This document shows, piece after piece, positions 10,601-23,044 of a DNA stretch of 33,015 bases. The DNA is from Mesostigma viride. Taxonomy: Eukaryota; Streptophyta; Mesostigmatophyceae; Mesostigmatales; Mesostigmataceae. The notes beneath the pieces were generated by a model. It was not told the origin of the DNA. It saw only the letters and a list, made by a program, of their open reading frames with translations, and searched no databases. A program made the translations under genes and the position numbers. How positions within the stretch are numbered: the first letter of the stretch is position 1; each line of letters begins with the position of its first letter. The stretch is from contig RPFO01002344.1 in the NCBI GenBank assembly GCA_009746045.1, forward strand, positions 1 to 33,015, written 5' to 3'.

Positions 10601-12856
10601 CCCCGCCGCCCACGCGCGCCGGCAGCACCGCTGGCCCCCCGCACGCCGACGGCCCTGCCCCGCCGCCCGTCGACTGCCCCGCCCCGCCGCCCGTCGACAG
10701 CCCCGCCCCGCCGCCCACGCGCGCCGGCAGCGCCGCTGGCCCCCGCGCGCCGACTGCCCCGCCCCGCCGCCCGCGCGCGCCGGCAGCACCGCTGGCCCGC
10801 CGCCCGTCGACGGCCCTGCCCCGCCGCCCGTCGACTGCCCCGCCCCGCCGCGCACCGGCAGCGCCGCCCCGCTGCCCGCTGACTGCCCCGCCCCGCCGCG
10901 TGCCGGCTGCGCCGCCGCTGCCGCCCCGCCGCGCACCGATGGCGCCGCCCCTCCGTGCGCCGGCTGCGCCTCGCTGCACGCAGGCTGCACGACATCACCA
11001 CGCACCCTGGTGACCTTGATAACCTGATCCTCCCTACCGGTCATCCAATCTACTGTGCTGCACCAACCGGCAAACGACTCGCGCTGCAACGGAGTGAGAA
11101 AGTTCCTGACATCGTAAGCGACCCCCAATACCTTGACCTCCGTGCCAGCGGGGACGGTCGAGTTGCAGTTCGCAGCTGCACCACTAGGCTGACGGAATGC
11201 CTCTTCTATGGCCGCCACCCAGCTCTCCAAAGTTGGGTACTTGTGCACGAAGCTAGGCCCCCCCGCCACAGCGTGTCTCATGTAGGCCACAAGCACGCCG
11301 AATTTCTGATCTGGGTCGGCGTGCGTGTGGCCCACGAGCATGCGGTGCATTTCGACGACGTCGAAGAAGCCAACGTGTACGAGCCACCATGCAAACAGTA
11401 AGACGGTGTGATTCCGGTTTTCACTCCCACCGTCCAGTTGCAGGCACAAACACCTGGGCATGTGCGGCAGCCCCGCCCTCCTCCATGGCTGGTCCCTCAT
11501 CAACTGCGCCAGGATGTGCATCAGCATCGTGACGGTGACACTGCCGGAGAGGTTGTCGGTCATGAGGACCCATGCGAGAACGATGAACCACATCGCCTTG
11601 TACCCATGGACGGCCGCACAGAAGAGCGAGAACGGCATCATGCCACCTGCATAGCTGCCCCATGAGTCGGGCCCCCCCACCAGCTTCGGCCAGTATGTCT
11701 TGGCGTGATCCAGCTTGTCGAGGTTGATCGACAAAATGGCCGTCAACATAGCGGCCACCATCGCGCAGGCAAGCTCGCGCCTCAACCAATAGTTCTGGCG
11801 GGTAAACCAGGCCAGAGCGACATGCTGCTTGATTTGGTTGTCGACGTACTGCCGTTGTGCCTCAGTTGAAGCACCGCGGCGCCGCATGCGCAGTTCCACG
11901 CAGTCCGCGCAGTGACCGGTGCTCTTGTTGTGCGGGCATACCACCACCTTCGGGCTCCTCTGCCCTGGGAAGTAGTCGCCTTTGCAGTAGGTGCGCCAGA
12001 TGCGGTAGAATGCGTTGTAGCCTAGCACCTTGGCCCCTTCCCCCGCTTCTGCCACCACGTCTTCAACGTACATGGCGTGCATCTCCTTGATGGACATGAC
12101 GTCCATGAAGACAACGCCAGCATGAGTCGGGTCATGGTCTGCGATCTGCTGCACCAACTCGTGCATCCACATTGCTGCGTGTTCGCCAACCTCCGAACGC
12201 CCCCGAGCATCACGCTCAGGTGGTGCGTGCTCCAGACCAACACCGAAAGTCGCTAGGTCGTTGGGATGCACGGTCAGGAAATACTCTTTCGCCGACACGA
12301 CCGACGCCACCAGATTGTTCCAAGTCGCCCGGGTAACGCCGGCCATCTTCCGGATGGCAGATGCACAACCGGTGACGGTGTACATGCACCCCGCAATCAC
12401 CACGTCCACGTGTAAAGGGCCGGTAATGATGTACTTCTTGTAACGGCCACCGTCGGCAGGGGATTCTACCTCGATGTTGCCCACGCCGGCCGACCGGATC
12501 ACGTCGCAAAGGGAGGCCATGCGCTGCTGGTCCGTTTGGTTGTACAGGTACTCTCGAAAGGCAGTCCACGACCTGGTATCGGTAAGTAAGGTGCCCACCT
12601 TCTCGAGGCAATGCTCCCCACAAGTCGGACCGCACTTCCTGGCCTTGGCGATGTCCTTGTCAACGGACTTCAATTTGGAGGCGAGAAGCCGGGCGCCATC
12701 TTTCTTCCCACTGCGCTTCGCTCGAGAGGAAGACGTGCCGGGCCCCATTTCCGTGTGAAGCAGGTCGTCGTCAGAGCCGTCAGAATCTACGCCCCAACTA
12801 GCTTCAGAACTCGCATCCGAATCCACCAGGTCTGGCACATCCCATTCTTCATCCAT
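7689..12856 (-). CDS. Gene 1: DUF7869-like protein with repeat linker and C-terminal domain (frame break in repeat)
   Basis: The ATG at 12856 opens an acidic, Ser-rich N terminus, then a ~600-residue conserved part. Visible motifs are CPHNKSTGHCADC (307-319), SINLDKLDH (376-383), LQLDGGSENRN (472-482) and LVGHTHADPDQKF (507-519). The last two match the LQLDN..RENKN and VGHTHeDiDq.F signature I know as DUF7869, a family of unknown function common in eukaryotes. From about residue 625 the frame enters a GC-rich minisatellite (9250-10975). Below ~9240 an unrelated ~515-residue region continues in another frame to a stop at 7689. It contains VLYWHPSAGILCNSKLTWTP and GRYHGRVAVVDTQND and ends in an Asp run. 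I treat this as one gene because the repeat is open in all minus frames, but an intron or two genes is possible. Acidic spacing (D379/D382, D475, D513/D516) suggests an RNase H-like DDE fold; this is inference. Confidence 0.6.
7690..7733 (-). repeat. GTC/GAC microsatellite encoding an Asp tail
   Basis: Repeated GTC (GAC on the minus strand), with some TCA, encodes an Asp run ending in Cys at the C terminus of gene 1. Acidic tails like this are common in nuclear proteins; the length is likely to vary between alleles. Confidence 0.8.
9250..10975. repeat. GC-rich coding minisatellite, about 16 higher-order units
   Basis: Modules such as CCCCGCCCCGCCGCCCGTCG and CACGCGCGCCGGCAGC recur, giving about 16 units of roughly 60-120 bp marked by GCGCGCCGGCAGC. 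Units differ by having five or six C after GCTGG, so neighbouring units are read in different frames. The encoded peptides are Ala/Gly/Arg-rich (GGGAGLSTGG, RRAWAAGRG and GGAVDGRRG in the three minus frames). No stops occur in any minus frame. This is the linker of gene 1. Confidence 0.9.
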
Positions 12857-12859
12857 GTT

Positions 12860-13330
12860 AATAGGAAATCTACTGTATTACACCCGGTGGTGCTTGGACA
12901 GAAGCAAGAAACCCCGCCCACCGCTCAAATGTGGCGCCCAACAAAGCCCCAAACTGTTTTCTTCAATAAGTCTACTGTTCTACATCCGGTGGTGGATGGA
13001 CACAAGCAATAAAGGCCCCGCCCACACCTCAGATTTCTTTAGAAAATCTACTGATCTACATTCGATGGCGCCTTCACAGAAGCAGGAAACTCCGCCCACC
13101 GGTCAAATGTGACGCCCAACAAAGCCCCAACTGATTTCTTCAAGAAGTATACTGTTTTACAGCCGGTAGTGCTTGGGCAGAAGCACTATAAAAGAGACAA
13201 CCAGCGCAGGCCAGAAATCGCAGGCCAGAAATCGCAACTATGTAAAGCCCGCCCACACATCGGATTTCTTTACGAAAAACCTGTTTTACATTCGATGGGG
13301 TCTTGACAGATTCAAACAAATTATCGTTTC
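12860..13330. repeat. Diverged ~75-105-bp tandem repeats between divergent genes 1 and 2
   Basis: About five units start with variants of CTACTGTTTTACATCCGGTG, at roughly 12871, 12970, 13047, 13149 and 13278. They carry CCCCGCCCAC-like GC boxes and AGATTTCTTTA or GATTTCTTCAA. Longer (~100 bp) and shorter (~75 bp) units alternate. The array sits directly upstream of the gene 1 start codon (12856) and on the upstream side of gene 2, so it may hold promoter elements. Confidence 0.65.
13187..13194 (+). promoter_or_regulatory. TATA box candidate
   Basis: TATAAAAG lies in the fourth unit of the diverged repeat array, on the plus strand. It could serve a plus-strand transcript through the 149-bp array into gene 2, which would imply a leader of over 1 kb or an intron. 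No transcript evidence is available. Confidence 0.3.
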
Positions 13331-13360
13331 TACCTGCGTGCGACTGCTGCGGCTGAGTGC

Positions 13361-14391
13361 TGCAACTTGTCTTCACGTCTTCACGTCTTCACGTCTTCAC
13401 GTCTTCACCGCGTCTTCACCTGTCTTCACCACGTCTTCACGGCTTCACGGCTTCACGTCTTCACGGCTTCACCTGAACACCTGAACTTCACCTGAACTTG
13501 CCGTATCGTGTCTTCACGTCTTCACGTCTTCACGTCTTCACGTCTTCACGTCTTCACCGCGTCTTCACCTGTCTTCACCACGTCTTCACGGCTTCACGGC
13601 TTCACGTCTTCACGGCTTCACCTGAACACCTGAACTTCACCTGAACTTGCCGTATCGTGTCTTCACGTCTTCACGTCTTCACGTCTTCACGTCTTCACGT
13701 CTTCACCGCGTCTTCACCTGTCTTCACCACGTCTTCACGGCTTCACGGCTTCACGTCTTCACGGCTTCACCTGAACACCTGAACTTCACCTGAACTTGCC
13801 GTATCGTGTCTTCACGTCTTCACGTCTTCACGTCTTCACGTCTTCACGTCTTCACCGCGTCTTCACCTGTCTTCACCACGTCTTCACGGCTTCACGGCTT
13901 CACGTCTTCACGGCTTCACCTGAACACCTGAACTTCACCTGAACTTGCCGTATCGTGTCTTCACGTCTTCACGTCTTCACGTCTTCACGTCTTCACGTCT
14001 TCACCGCGTCTTCACCTGTCTTCACCACGTCTTCACGGCTTCACGGCTTCACGTCTTCACGGCTTCACCTGAACACCTGAACTTCACCTGAACTTGCCGT
14101 ATCGTGTCTTCACGTCTTCACGTCTTCACGTCTTCACGTCTTCACGTCTTCACCGCGTCTTCACCTGTCTTCACCACGGCTTCACGGCTTCACGTCTTCA
14201 CGTCTTCACGGCTTCACCTGAACACCTGAACTTCACCTGAACTTGCCGTATCGTGTCTTCACGTCTTCACGTCTTCACGTCTTCACGTCTTCACGTCTTC
14301 ACCACGTCTTCACCTGTCTTCACCACGTCTTCACGGCTTCACGGCTTCACGTCTTCACGGCTTCACCTGAACACCTGAACTTTGCGTATCG
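13361..14391. repeat. 149-bp satellite-like tandem array, seven units, with nested GTCTTCAC 8-mers
   Basis: The marker CCGTATCG recurs at 13501, 13650, 13799, 13948, 14097 and 14246, an exact 149-bp period. Units are almost identical, apart from a rearranged sixth unit and a final unit ending in TTTGCGTATCG. Each unit contains runs of the 8-mer GTCTTCAC and variants (GGCTTCAC, CTGTCTTCACC), followed by CTGAACACCTGAACTTCACC. The array lies about 150 bp upstream of the gene 2 start codon. Confidence 0.95.
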
Positions 14392-14540
14392 TATCTTTGA
14401 TACATTGCATCATTTGCATGCCTTGGAGCTGCACGTCTTCAAGCAGTGTCACCCAGTTCCCGCTTGATTCAAATGCACTTCGCGCTTGAATTCGTGACTT
14501 CGCTCAAGGTGGAAGGTGATGGGCACTAGCCACGGGAACT

Positions 14541-17333
<2,793 letters not shown>

Positions 17334-17865
17334 ATCAGTTCTTTGACACTGAGTTGGCACTAGACGCAACACCTTTGATGCACATGAGTGCAGGGCGCAT
17401 GTGTGGAAACCATGCAACCATGGCGATCCCTCAAAAAGTTTGGTTATGTAATAAGTGAGACAATTATTCCGGACGTATGATGGCCCAACGTCCTGTAAGG
17501 TTGAGTTGTCTTATTCAATTGGCATATGTTGTCTTATTGATGTTGTCTCATTGCCTTAATGGGTCAATTGTCTTAGTTTATATCATGTATATCTTGGGAA
17601 ACTCATTGCTTCAATAAAATGCATGTTAGGCGCAATCAACCCCCTCAAACACATCTGAAAACTGCACAGTGCATCAAATGTATCCTAAACAAAAAAATGT
17701 ATCCTAATCCGGTAAAACCACTCATTTGCACCGTGTGCAGTTCCTGGACGTTTGGAAACATGCATGATGGCATGTGGCTAATGTAATGACTGACTAGCTA
17801 GACCGTTTCAGTGGTTTTTCATTTGCGGGTATTTCCTCGTAAATGGTGGGAAAGCGATCGCAGCA
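17334..17865 (+). other. Gene 2 3' untranslated region and intergenic spacer
   Basis: No coding sequence is supported here. An AATAAA hexamer at 17613-17618 is a candidate poly(A) signal for gene 2, and TGTAA occurs at about 17496 as an alternative of the volvocine type. Confidence 0.5.
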
Positions 17866-19393
17866 ATGGTTCTCACCACTAGACACTCCCGGCCAGTGAA
17901 GCTCGAAAAACACGCCCTGATCAAGCAAGCTGTTTCCGGCCCCACTGTATAGGTCATCTTACAGTCGCTCTTTGCGTAAGCCAGCCATAATTTCAATGAA
18001 CAAGGCTACACATTTGCATACTCTTTGCTTGGTTATCGGTGTGCCTTTGTTTGGATGCAGGGGGGATCGCTGTGCTGACACAACGCGGCAAGGGATTTGC
18101 TGGTAGAAGATGCCCTTCCCAAGGCTGATTACAGCGACCCTGCGAATGGCGACGAGGCCTACTGGTGAGCCTTGTTTTTTGCAAATGCTACTTACGCCGT
18201 CTGCTTTGGTTATTTTAATTCAGTCCTATTGAAAGGCGCCTTGGGATTAGCCATGCAATCATGTTTTACTGTCACAAAGCCAGCCCTAGTAATTAATATC
18301 TAGTTTGTTTGGTTTTACCCATCCGGGTGCCATGATCTTGCCGCCAGTAAAAGCGTCCTGTGTTGTATCTGTTCTATTTTTTTTAATAACCAATACTTGC
18401 AATAATAATACTCTTTGCTGGGTTATCGGTGTGCGTTTGTTTGAATGCAGGCGAGATCGCTGTGCTGACACAACGTTCAACGTGCTTGCATGGGCATCAT
18501 TAAACCTGACGCCGCTTGTGCCGCAAGGCATTGTAGCGGCGTGTGGGGGCGTGAAGCGCTACGCGGATTCTTTCCACAAAGTCAGGATACACAGGTTCAA
18601 CTACCGCACGGAGGCTGCGGACCAATCCCAGGGAAAGCGGCACAAGAATGCGGGAGTTGCGGTGCATGGCCCGGGCGGTGTAGACTTTGGTTTCATTACA
18701 CACATTCTGAAGGCCAGGTTAGAGTACCCACGAGGGGGCTGGGAATGGCAGCTGTTGTTGAAGGTGGAGCTTTTTGATCGCCTTCATGTCGCTCACCTGC
18801 CCCACGAGAGGTTGGTGGTCATCAGCAGCGCACAGGCCCCCAGGTCGTCGTGCCTTGTGTTGCCAGGTGCAGTGAGCTCAGTTGGGTATGTCGTCGATGA
18901 ATGCTATGCTCCCGAAATGGTGGTAATCCCTGCCAAACTGCCATGGAGCATGGCACATCAGGCGCAATCTGCCCTCAGTAACCATGTGTATCACAGCGTG
19001 GCAGCAGATTTCCCCACCATGCCGCAGTTTGAAGTGATTGAGGAGGGTGAGCCGATGCCACCGCCACCGCCTAGTGGCAAGAAGAAAGGCAAGAAGAAGG
19101 GGTCCAAGAAGAAGAAGGTGGCAGCGGCAGACCTAGGTGATGGCGACGTGGTGCGCCGCGCTGGCAAGGCACCTGCTCGAGGGCGCAGCCGCAAGCGTGG
19201 TGCTCCCACAGATGCTGGACCTAGCCAGCCCACCGTTGTAATTGAGGAGGTCCCTATGGCAAAGAGGGCCAGTGGAAGGCAGCGTAAAGCTGTGAACTAT
19301 TGCGACACTAGTGGGGATGACACTATGTCATCAGAAGATGATGTTGATGCAAGCAACCCCTCGGACAGCAGTTCTGAAGAAGATGACTATTGA
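17866..19393 (+). CDS. Gene 3: spliced gene with Lys-rich and acidic C terminus, disrupted in exon 2
   Basis: I predict three exons. Exon 1 (17866-17946) is a short frame starting MVLTTRHSRPVKLEKHAL, followed by a possible donor GTATAG. Exon 2 (18061-18164) contains DLLVEDALPKADYSDPANGD and ends before GTGAGC. Exon 3 (18451-19393) starts RDRCADTTFNVLAWASLN. Exon 2 joins exon 3 cleanly through a split Trp codon. The phase of exon 1 also fits exon 2, but a TGA at 18076-18078 interrupts exon 2 near its start. That TGA lies in a 66-bp segment duplicated from the exon 3 acceptor. The C-terminal half has a KKKGKKKGSKKKK run, an RGRSRKRG basic patch and an acidic SSEEDDY end, suggesting a nuclear protein. 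I do not recognise the family. Exon 3 is solid; the 5' structure is tentative. Confidence 0.5.
18020..18085 (+). repeat. 66-bp splice-acceptor duplication, copy 1
   Basis: Polypyrimidine-like sequence, TTTGGATGCAG acceptor and the following GATCGCTGTGCTGACACAAC match 18410-18475 with 5 mismatches in 66 bp. This copy puts an in-frame TGA into the predicted exon 2. Confidence 0.85.
18410..18475 (+). repeat. 66-bp splice-acceptor duplication, copy 2 (exon 3 acceptor)
   Basis: This copy contains the TTTGAATGCAG acceptor of the predicted exon 3 and the first codons, read RDRCADTT. It lies 390 bp downstream of copy 1. Confidence 0.85.
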
Positions 19394-19537
19394 TTTAATT
19401 TGGGCATGACAGCATTGTTTATGGAATGATGTGCTGTTTTATATTGTATGACAACCCTATATTAATTGCACCTTTGTGCACCCTATAATGCATATCAAAG
19501 TGGTGTTGAGTTTTTTTTCACGTTAAGGACTTAATGA

Positions 19538-19543
19538 AATAAA
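19538..19543 (+). terminator. AATAAA poly(A) signal candidate of gene 3
   Basis: AATAAA lies 145 bp after the gene 3 stop codon, in AATGAAATAAAGCTC, just before the palindromic TTCTCA block. Confidence 0.5.
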
Positions 19544-19545
19544 GC

Positions 19546-19902
19546 TCATGATTTTTCTCGTGTTACAATCTTGGTGAGAAATTTCTCACCACGTTGACTT
19601 GTGATTTTTCTCGTGTTAGTGATTTTTCTCGTGTTGGTGAGAAACTTCTCAATTTTCTCAATTTTCTCAAATTTTCTCACTTTTTCTCACCCATTCTCAC
19701 CTTTTTTCTCACTTTAGGGTTTTTTCTCACCCCAATCTCACCAAAACCCCCTTTTTCTCACCAAAATCTCACCCTGGTGAGATTTCTTGCCTAGCGTTTG
19801 CGGAAAAAAATTGAGATTTTTCTCAATTTTCTCAAAAAATTCTCACAAAAGGTGAGAAAATTGAGGGTTTTGAGAAAATTCTCAGAATCTGAGTTCCTAG
19901 TG
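19546..19902. repeat. TTCTCA/TGAGAA-rich palindromic block
   Basis: Short TTTTTCTCAC motifs and their reverse complements fill this interval. A perfect 18-bp palindrome, GGTGAGAAATTTCTCACC, lies at 19573-19590. A CTCACC-CT-GGTGAG hairpin lies at 19768-19781, and TTGAGATTTTTCTCAA near 19813. The right edge abuts the truncated LTR at 19903. It may be a remnant of an inverted-repeat element; no gene is present. Confidence 0.7.
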
Positions 19903-20240
19903 TAAACCAAGAGGACGAGACTCTCGTCCTCGGACCAATTTAACCTAGGTTGATTGCGGCGCAGATACATGCCAATTTCCCTGGACCAATCCAAGCCAAA
20001 CATTCCACGTAGGATCCGGGCCGACATCGACCCTCAACTACAGGATCCACGCCTAGTACTACGAATGGACTCAGAACTGACGCGGCGCCACCGCACCGGT
20101 TCCTAAAAGGGCAACCTAGGACCAAAATAACTAGTCCAATTCACACAAGAGTCAATGTCCATAAAACTTAGTACAACGCCCACAAGGCCTTAGTAATTTA
20201 TTCCATTGTTACGTCCGACCTAAAGGGCCGGGACGTAACA
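19903..20240 (-). repeat. 3' LTR, truncated
   Basis: It ends in GGGACGTAACA at 20240 and matches 32265-32602 over 338 bp with one mismatch (CAACGCCCAC versus CAACGGCCAC). The outer part, beginning TGTTACGTCCC in the other LTR, is missing, and the sequence instead joins the palindromic TTCTCA block. It includes the hairpin GAGGACGAG-ACT-CTCGTCCTC at 19911-19931. Confidence 0.93.
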
Positions 20241-20255
20241 CTCCTCCCCCCCCAC
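20241..20255 (-). promoter_or_regulatory. Polypurine tract (plus-strand primer)
   Basis: On the element's coding strand the tract reads GTGGGGGGGGAGGAG directly before the 3' LTR start TGTTACGTCC. Its position and composition are those of a retroviral-type PPT. Confidence 0.85.
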
Positions 20256-20460
20256 GGGGGTCGGTAGTCCCTACCGTACAAAAGGTAAAATAGGATCACA
20301 CAACAAGCTACTATAAGAGTACTATGTCCCGACCTCGGTGCACCCGCAGGTCAGTAATGCCAGTTCCTCTAGAGGTCGATACACATGCCCAACCCTGACG
20401 TAGTAGCCAAAACCTTGGGGATTGGACTCCGCTATCCATCCCGAAACTGAACTAGTTACG

Positions 20461-23019
20461 CTAGCGTCCGCCGCTAGTAGCCCTCCGCAGCAGCTGGGCC
20501 TCATGGAGAGCCCGTCGCCCCGCGGGAGTCATGATGTGAGTCATCACCCCTGGATGCGCACGTAGGTCCACCTCGAAAGCGATCTGATATGGGGACGTCT
20601 TCTGTCGACCCAACCGGGACAGCTCCACCCACGAGCCCTGGGGCCACATGGCCAGGAACCCAGCGAGATACTGGGGGTGGGTAAAGAGAAGGGTCAGCGC
20701 CGACCAGTCCGCCACCCCACAGCGGTGATCACGAACAAACTTCACACCCATCATAAACACCTCGGTGCGCACGTGATCCTCAAGGATGGTCGCCCTGGGG
20801 GCCGCTACAATGTCCGGCACCACCCGTTCCAGGAAGGCACGCCCTTCCGCCGGGGCCACCTTGGGCGGCGTAACCACGTGCCCCACCCCATCCACCTGAT
20901 ACCTCCAATCCCACCAATCCTCGGTACCGAATCGCACCGTGTGGCCCACCGTCCGGGGAAAACGCAGGTCGTCAGGTTGCGGCAAGGGCAGCGGCGCCTG
21001 TGGGAAGAAGGTGATCTCGAGTTGTTCCCAGTAAGCACCACGGTCAACCGCGCACCATGGGCCCGCTTGAAAAACCAAAGGGGCTGGCAGGTGCATACCA
21101 GAAGGGACCGGGAACAAGGGTCCCTCGAACACCACACACAACTTCTCCGTTCGAGGCCCCGGCCCACCGTGTCTTACGGTCCTCCCCGGAATGGTTCGTA
21201 TGAAGTCCCCCAGCGACCACTCCTCGTGTGAGGCTGCCCGGGAAGCGGCCTCGTAGCCTACTGAGGTGGCGACGGAGTGATCGCCCTGGCGCCCGAGCTG
21301 GTCCAGCATCCGCTGCATGAGACCCTGCCCTGATTGCACCGCGGCCACGAGAGTCTCAAGGGTAACCACGGGTTCCGCCGGCACCATGACACCCGCCACA
21401 CTAGGACCCTCCGCGGCATCTCGTACGGTACTAGGTAAGCTCGGTCCCTCCGCAGGACGTGACAGCGACGATCCGGTCTGGGCAGGCCGGTGACGAGGCT
21501 CCAAGGAGACCAAGAAGTGGGGCTCCGGTGGGACCTCTTCCACTCGGGAGCGAGGCTCCAGGGAGACATGGAAGGTAGTCTCTTCGGGGCCCGCCTCGGG
21601 CGGGTTGCTAGCGGGAACCTCATCAATCGGCTCCTCTCTAGTCGGCCGTTCGGCCCTGGCCACCGCAGTCTCTGTCGGATCCGTTCGCCGTCGCCGATTC
21701 TCTCGCTCTTGCTCCAACCCCACCGCCGACCCCCACGTGCGCTCCCAATGCCGATCCTCTGGTCGGCGAGGTGGTGGTGACGCTTGGCGAGCGGGGCGTG
21801 CTTCAGTCCCGGAGTCCGAGTGGGAACGCGAACGGGAGGGCGGGGATGGCGAGCGACGACGTGCCGGCCCCTCCGGAACACGTCGAGGAGCGGCTTGGCT
21901 GCCCCCACCCCATCCGGTAGCCCTCGGAAGATTCCGCGTCTCGCGCCCAGAAGGTCGCCCCCAGCCCGTCGCCGGCGGTGGCGCCTCATAACGAGGCACA
22001 GGACGGCTTCTTCCGCCGCTCCCCTGGGAACCCCGAGAAGGCGGATCCCGCGGAGGGGAACGAGAGGGAGGGTGTGGAGGATGGTCGTCGTCGGAACCGG
22101 AGTCATACCCTCACTCCCATCATCCTGGTCCTCATCATCCATCGCCACGATGCGATCCAGAGCCTGCCGCAACGAATACTGCCCTTCTCGCAGGCATTTC
22201 TCACCCCGTAGCGCCCCCTCTGGCGGAAGATACCGGGGGAAGTGGTATTCCAGCAGCTTTCGCACTGGGGGAGGAAGTAAGAGGAGAAGGAGCCGTGGGA
22301 ATGCCAGACCCGCTTCCAGCGTGTTCATGCACCCGTGACAGGCACATTCCCGCTCATGTGTTTCCCAGTCGGTCCCAACCACCATACCGTTGCGCGAAGC
22401 CGTGCGGGTCTCGATCCGGAACCTCACGTTGCGCCGCACGAACCCTCGAAAAGTCTCCATCTGCACAGGGCCGACCCGCGCCATGATAGAATCAGCGCGG
22501 AGGTGCGACGGCATTTGATTACGACGACGACGCCGCCGTTCCACCAGCAGGGCTTCCCCCTCCCGACCGTAGTCACGCAAGAACACCCGGGGATTGAACG
22601 TCTCCTCGTGCAGCTCCTTTACCAGCTCCAACGTACGCGCGTCCGGTGCTCCAGGCCTTGACGAGGTTTCTTGCCGGCGCTCGCGACTAGAGGAGGGCCC
22701 CGTCTGTCCGCCACCATCTCTCGAGCCCCCGGCCCCTGGTGCATCCCTTCGGACCGCAGGCTCTCCACGAGCTATCTGCGTCCTTACCCCGCTTCCGGCT
22801 CTGGGACCTCCGGATCGTCGGTATATCCATGTCGACCAAATCCCCCTCACTGGACTCCCCATCTGCAACCCGGAATCCTGTGTCAGCAGCCTCCACGGCG
22901 CCGACGGGAGTCTGGTCTCTGGGAAGCGCCTCCGCGGCGTCCCCCTGCACAGCCCACACACAAGATGTCAGGGCGTTAGTCGACGCGTACCAAATACCTG
23001 GCCCACGCACCACCCTCAC
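20461..23019 (-). CDS. ORF3 after pol: unknown protein, frame-disrupted
   Basis: Between the pol stop (23045) and the PPT a coding region of ~830 residues runs in the same sense as pol but changes frame. The first part (from ~23019 or the ATG near 22830, containing DTGFRVADGESSEGDLVD) shifts near 22770 into a frame with LELVKELHEETFNPRVFLRD and a CACHGCMNTLEAGL motif followed by a Leu/Pro-rich stretch. A second shift near 22108-22110, consistent with one lost G in a G-run, leads to an Arg/Ser/Pro-rich segment and a C-terminal part with GTEDWWDWRYQVDGVGHVV, stopping at 20461. The position is that of env in env-carrying Gypsy elements, but no signal peptide or clear membrane anchor is seen. Homology is unknown. 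Confidence 0.55.
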
Positions 23020-23044
23020 CCTACACCCTACCGGCTGTGGTCTG

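Noticed and set aside
9184-11013. Plus-strand 609-codon Pro/Ala/Arg-rich open frame
   Set aside because: Antisense of the GC minisatellite in gene 1. It has no non-repeat domain at either end, while the minus strand has conserved DUF7869 motifs.
13361-14391. CRISPR-like array
   Set aside because: Units are contiguous 149-bp tandem repeats without unique spacers, in a eukaryotic context.
20461-23019. Classical retroviral envelope protein
   Set aside because: Position fits, but no signal peptide, cleavage site or clear membrane anchor is visible, so only an unknown ORF3 is claimed.
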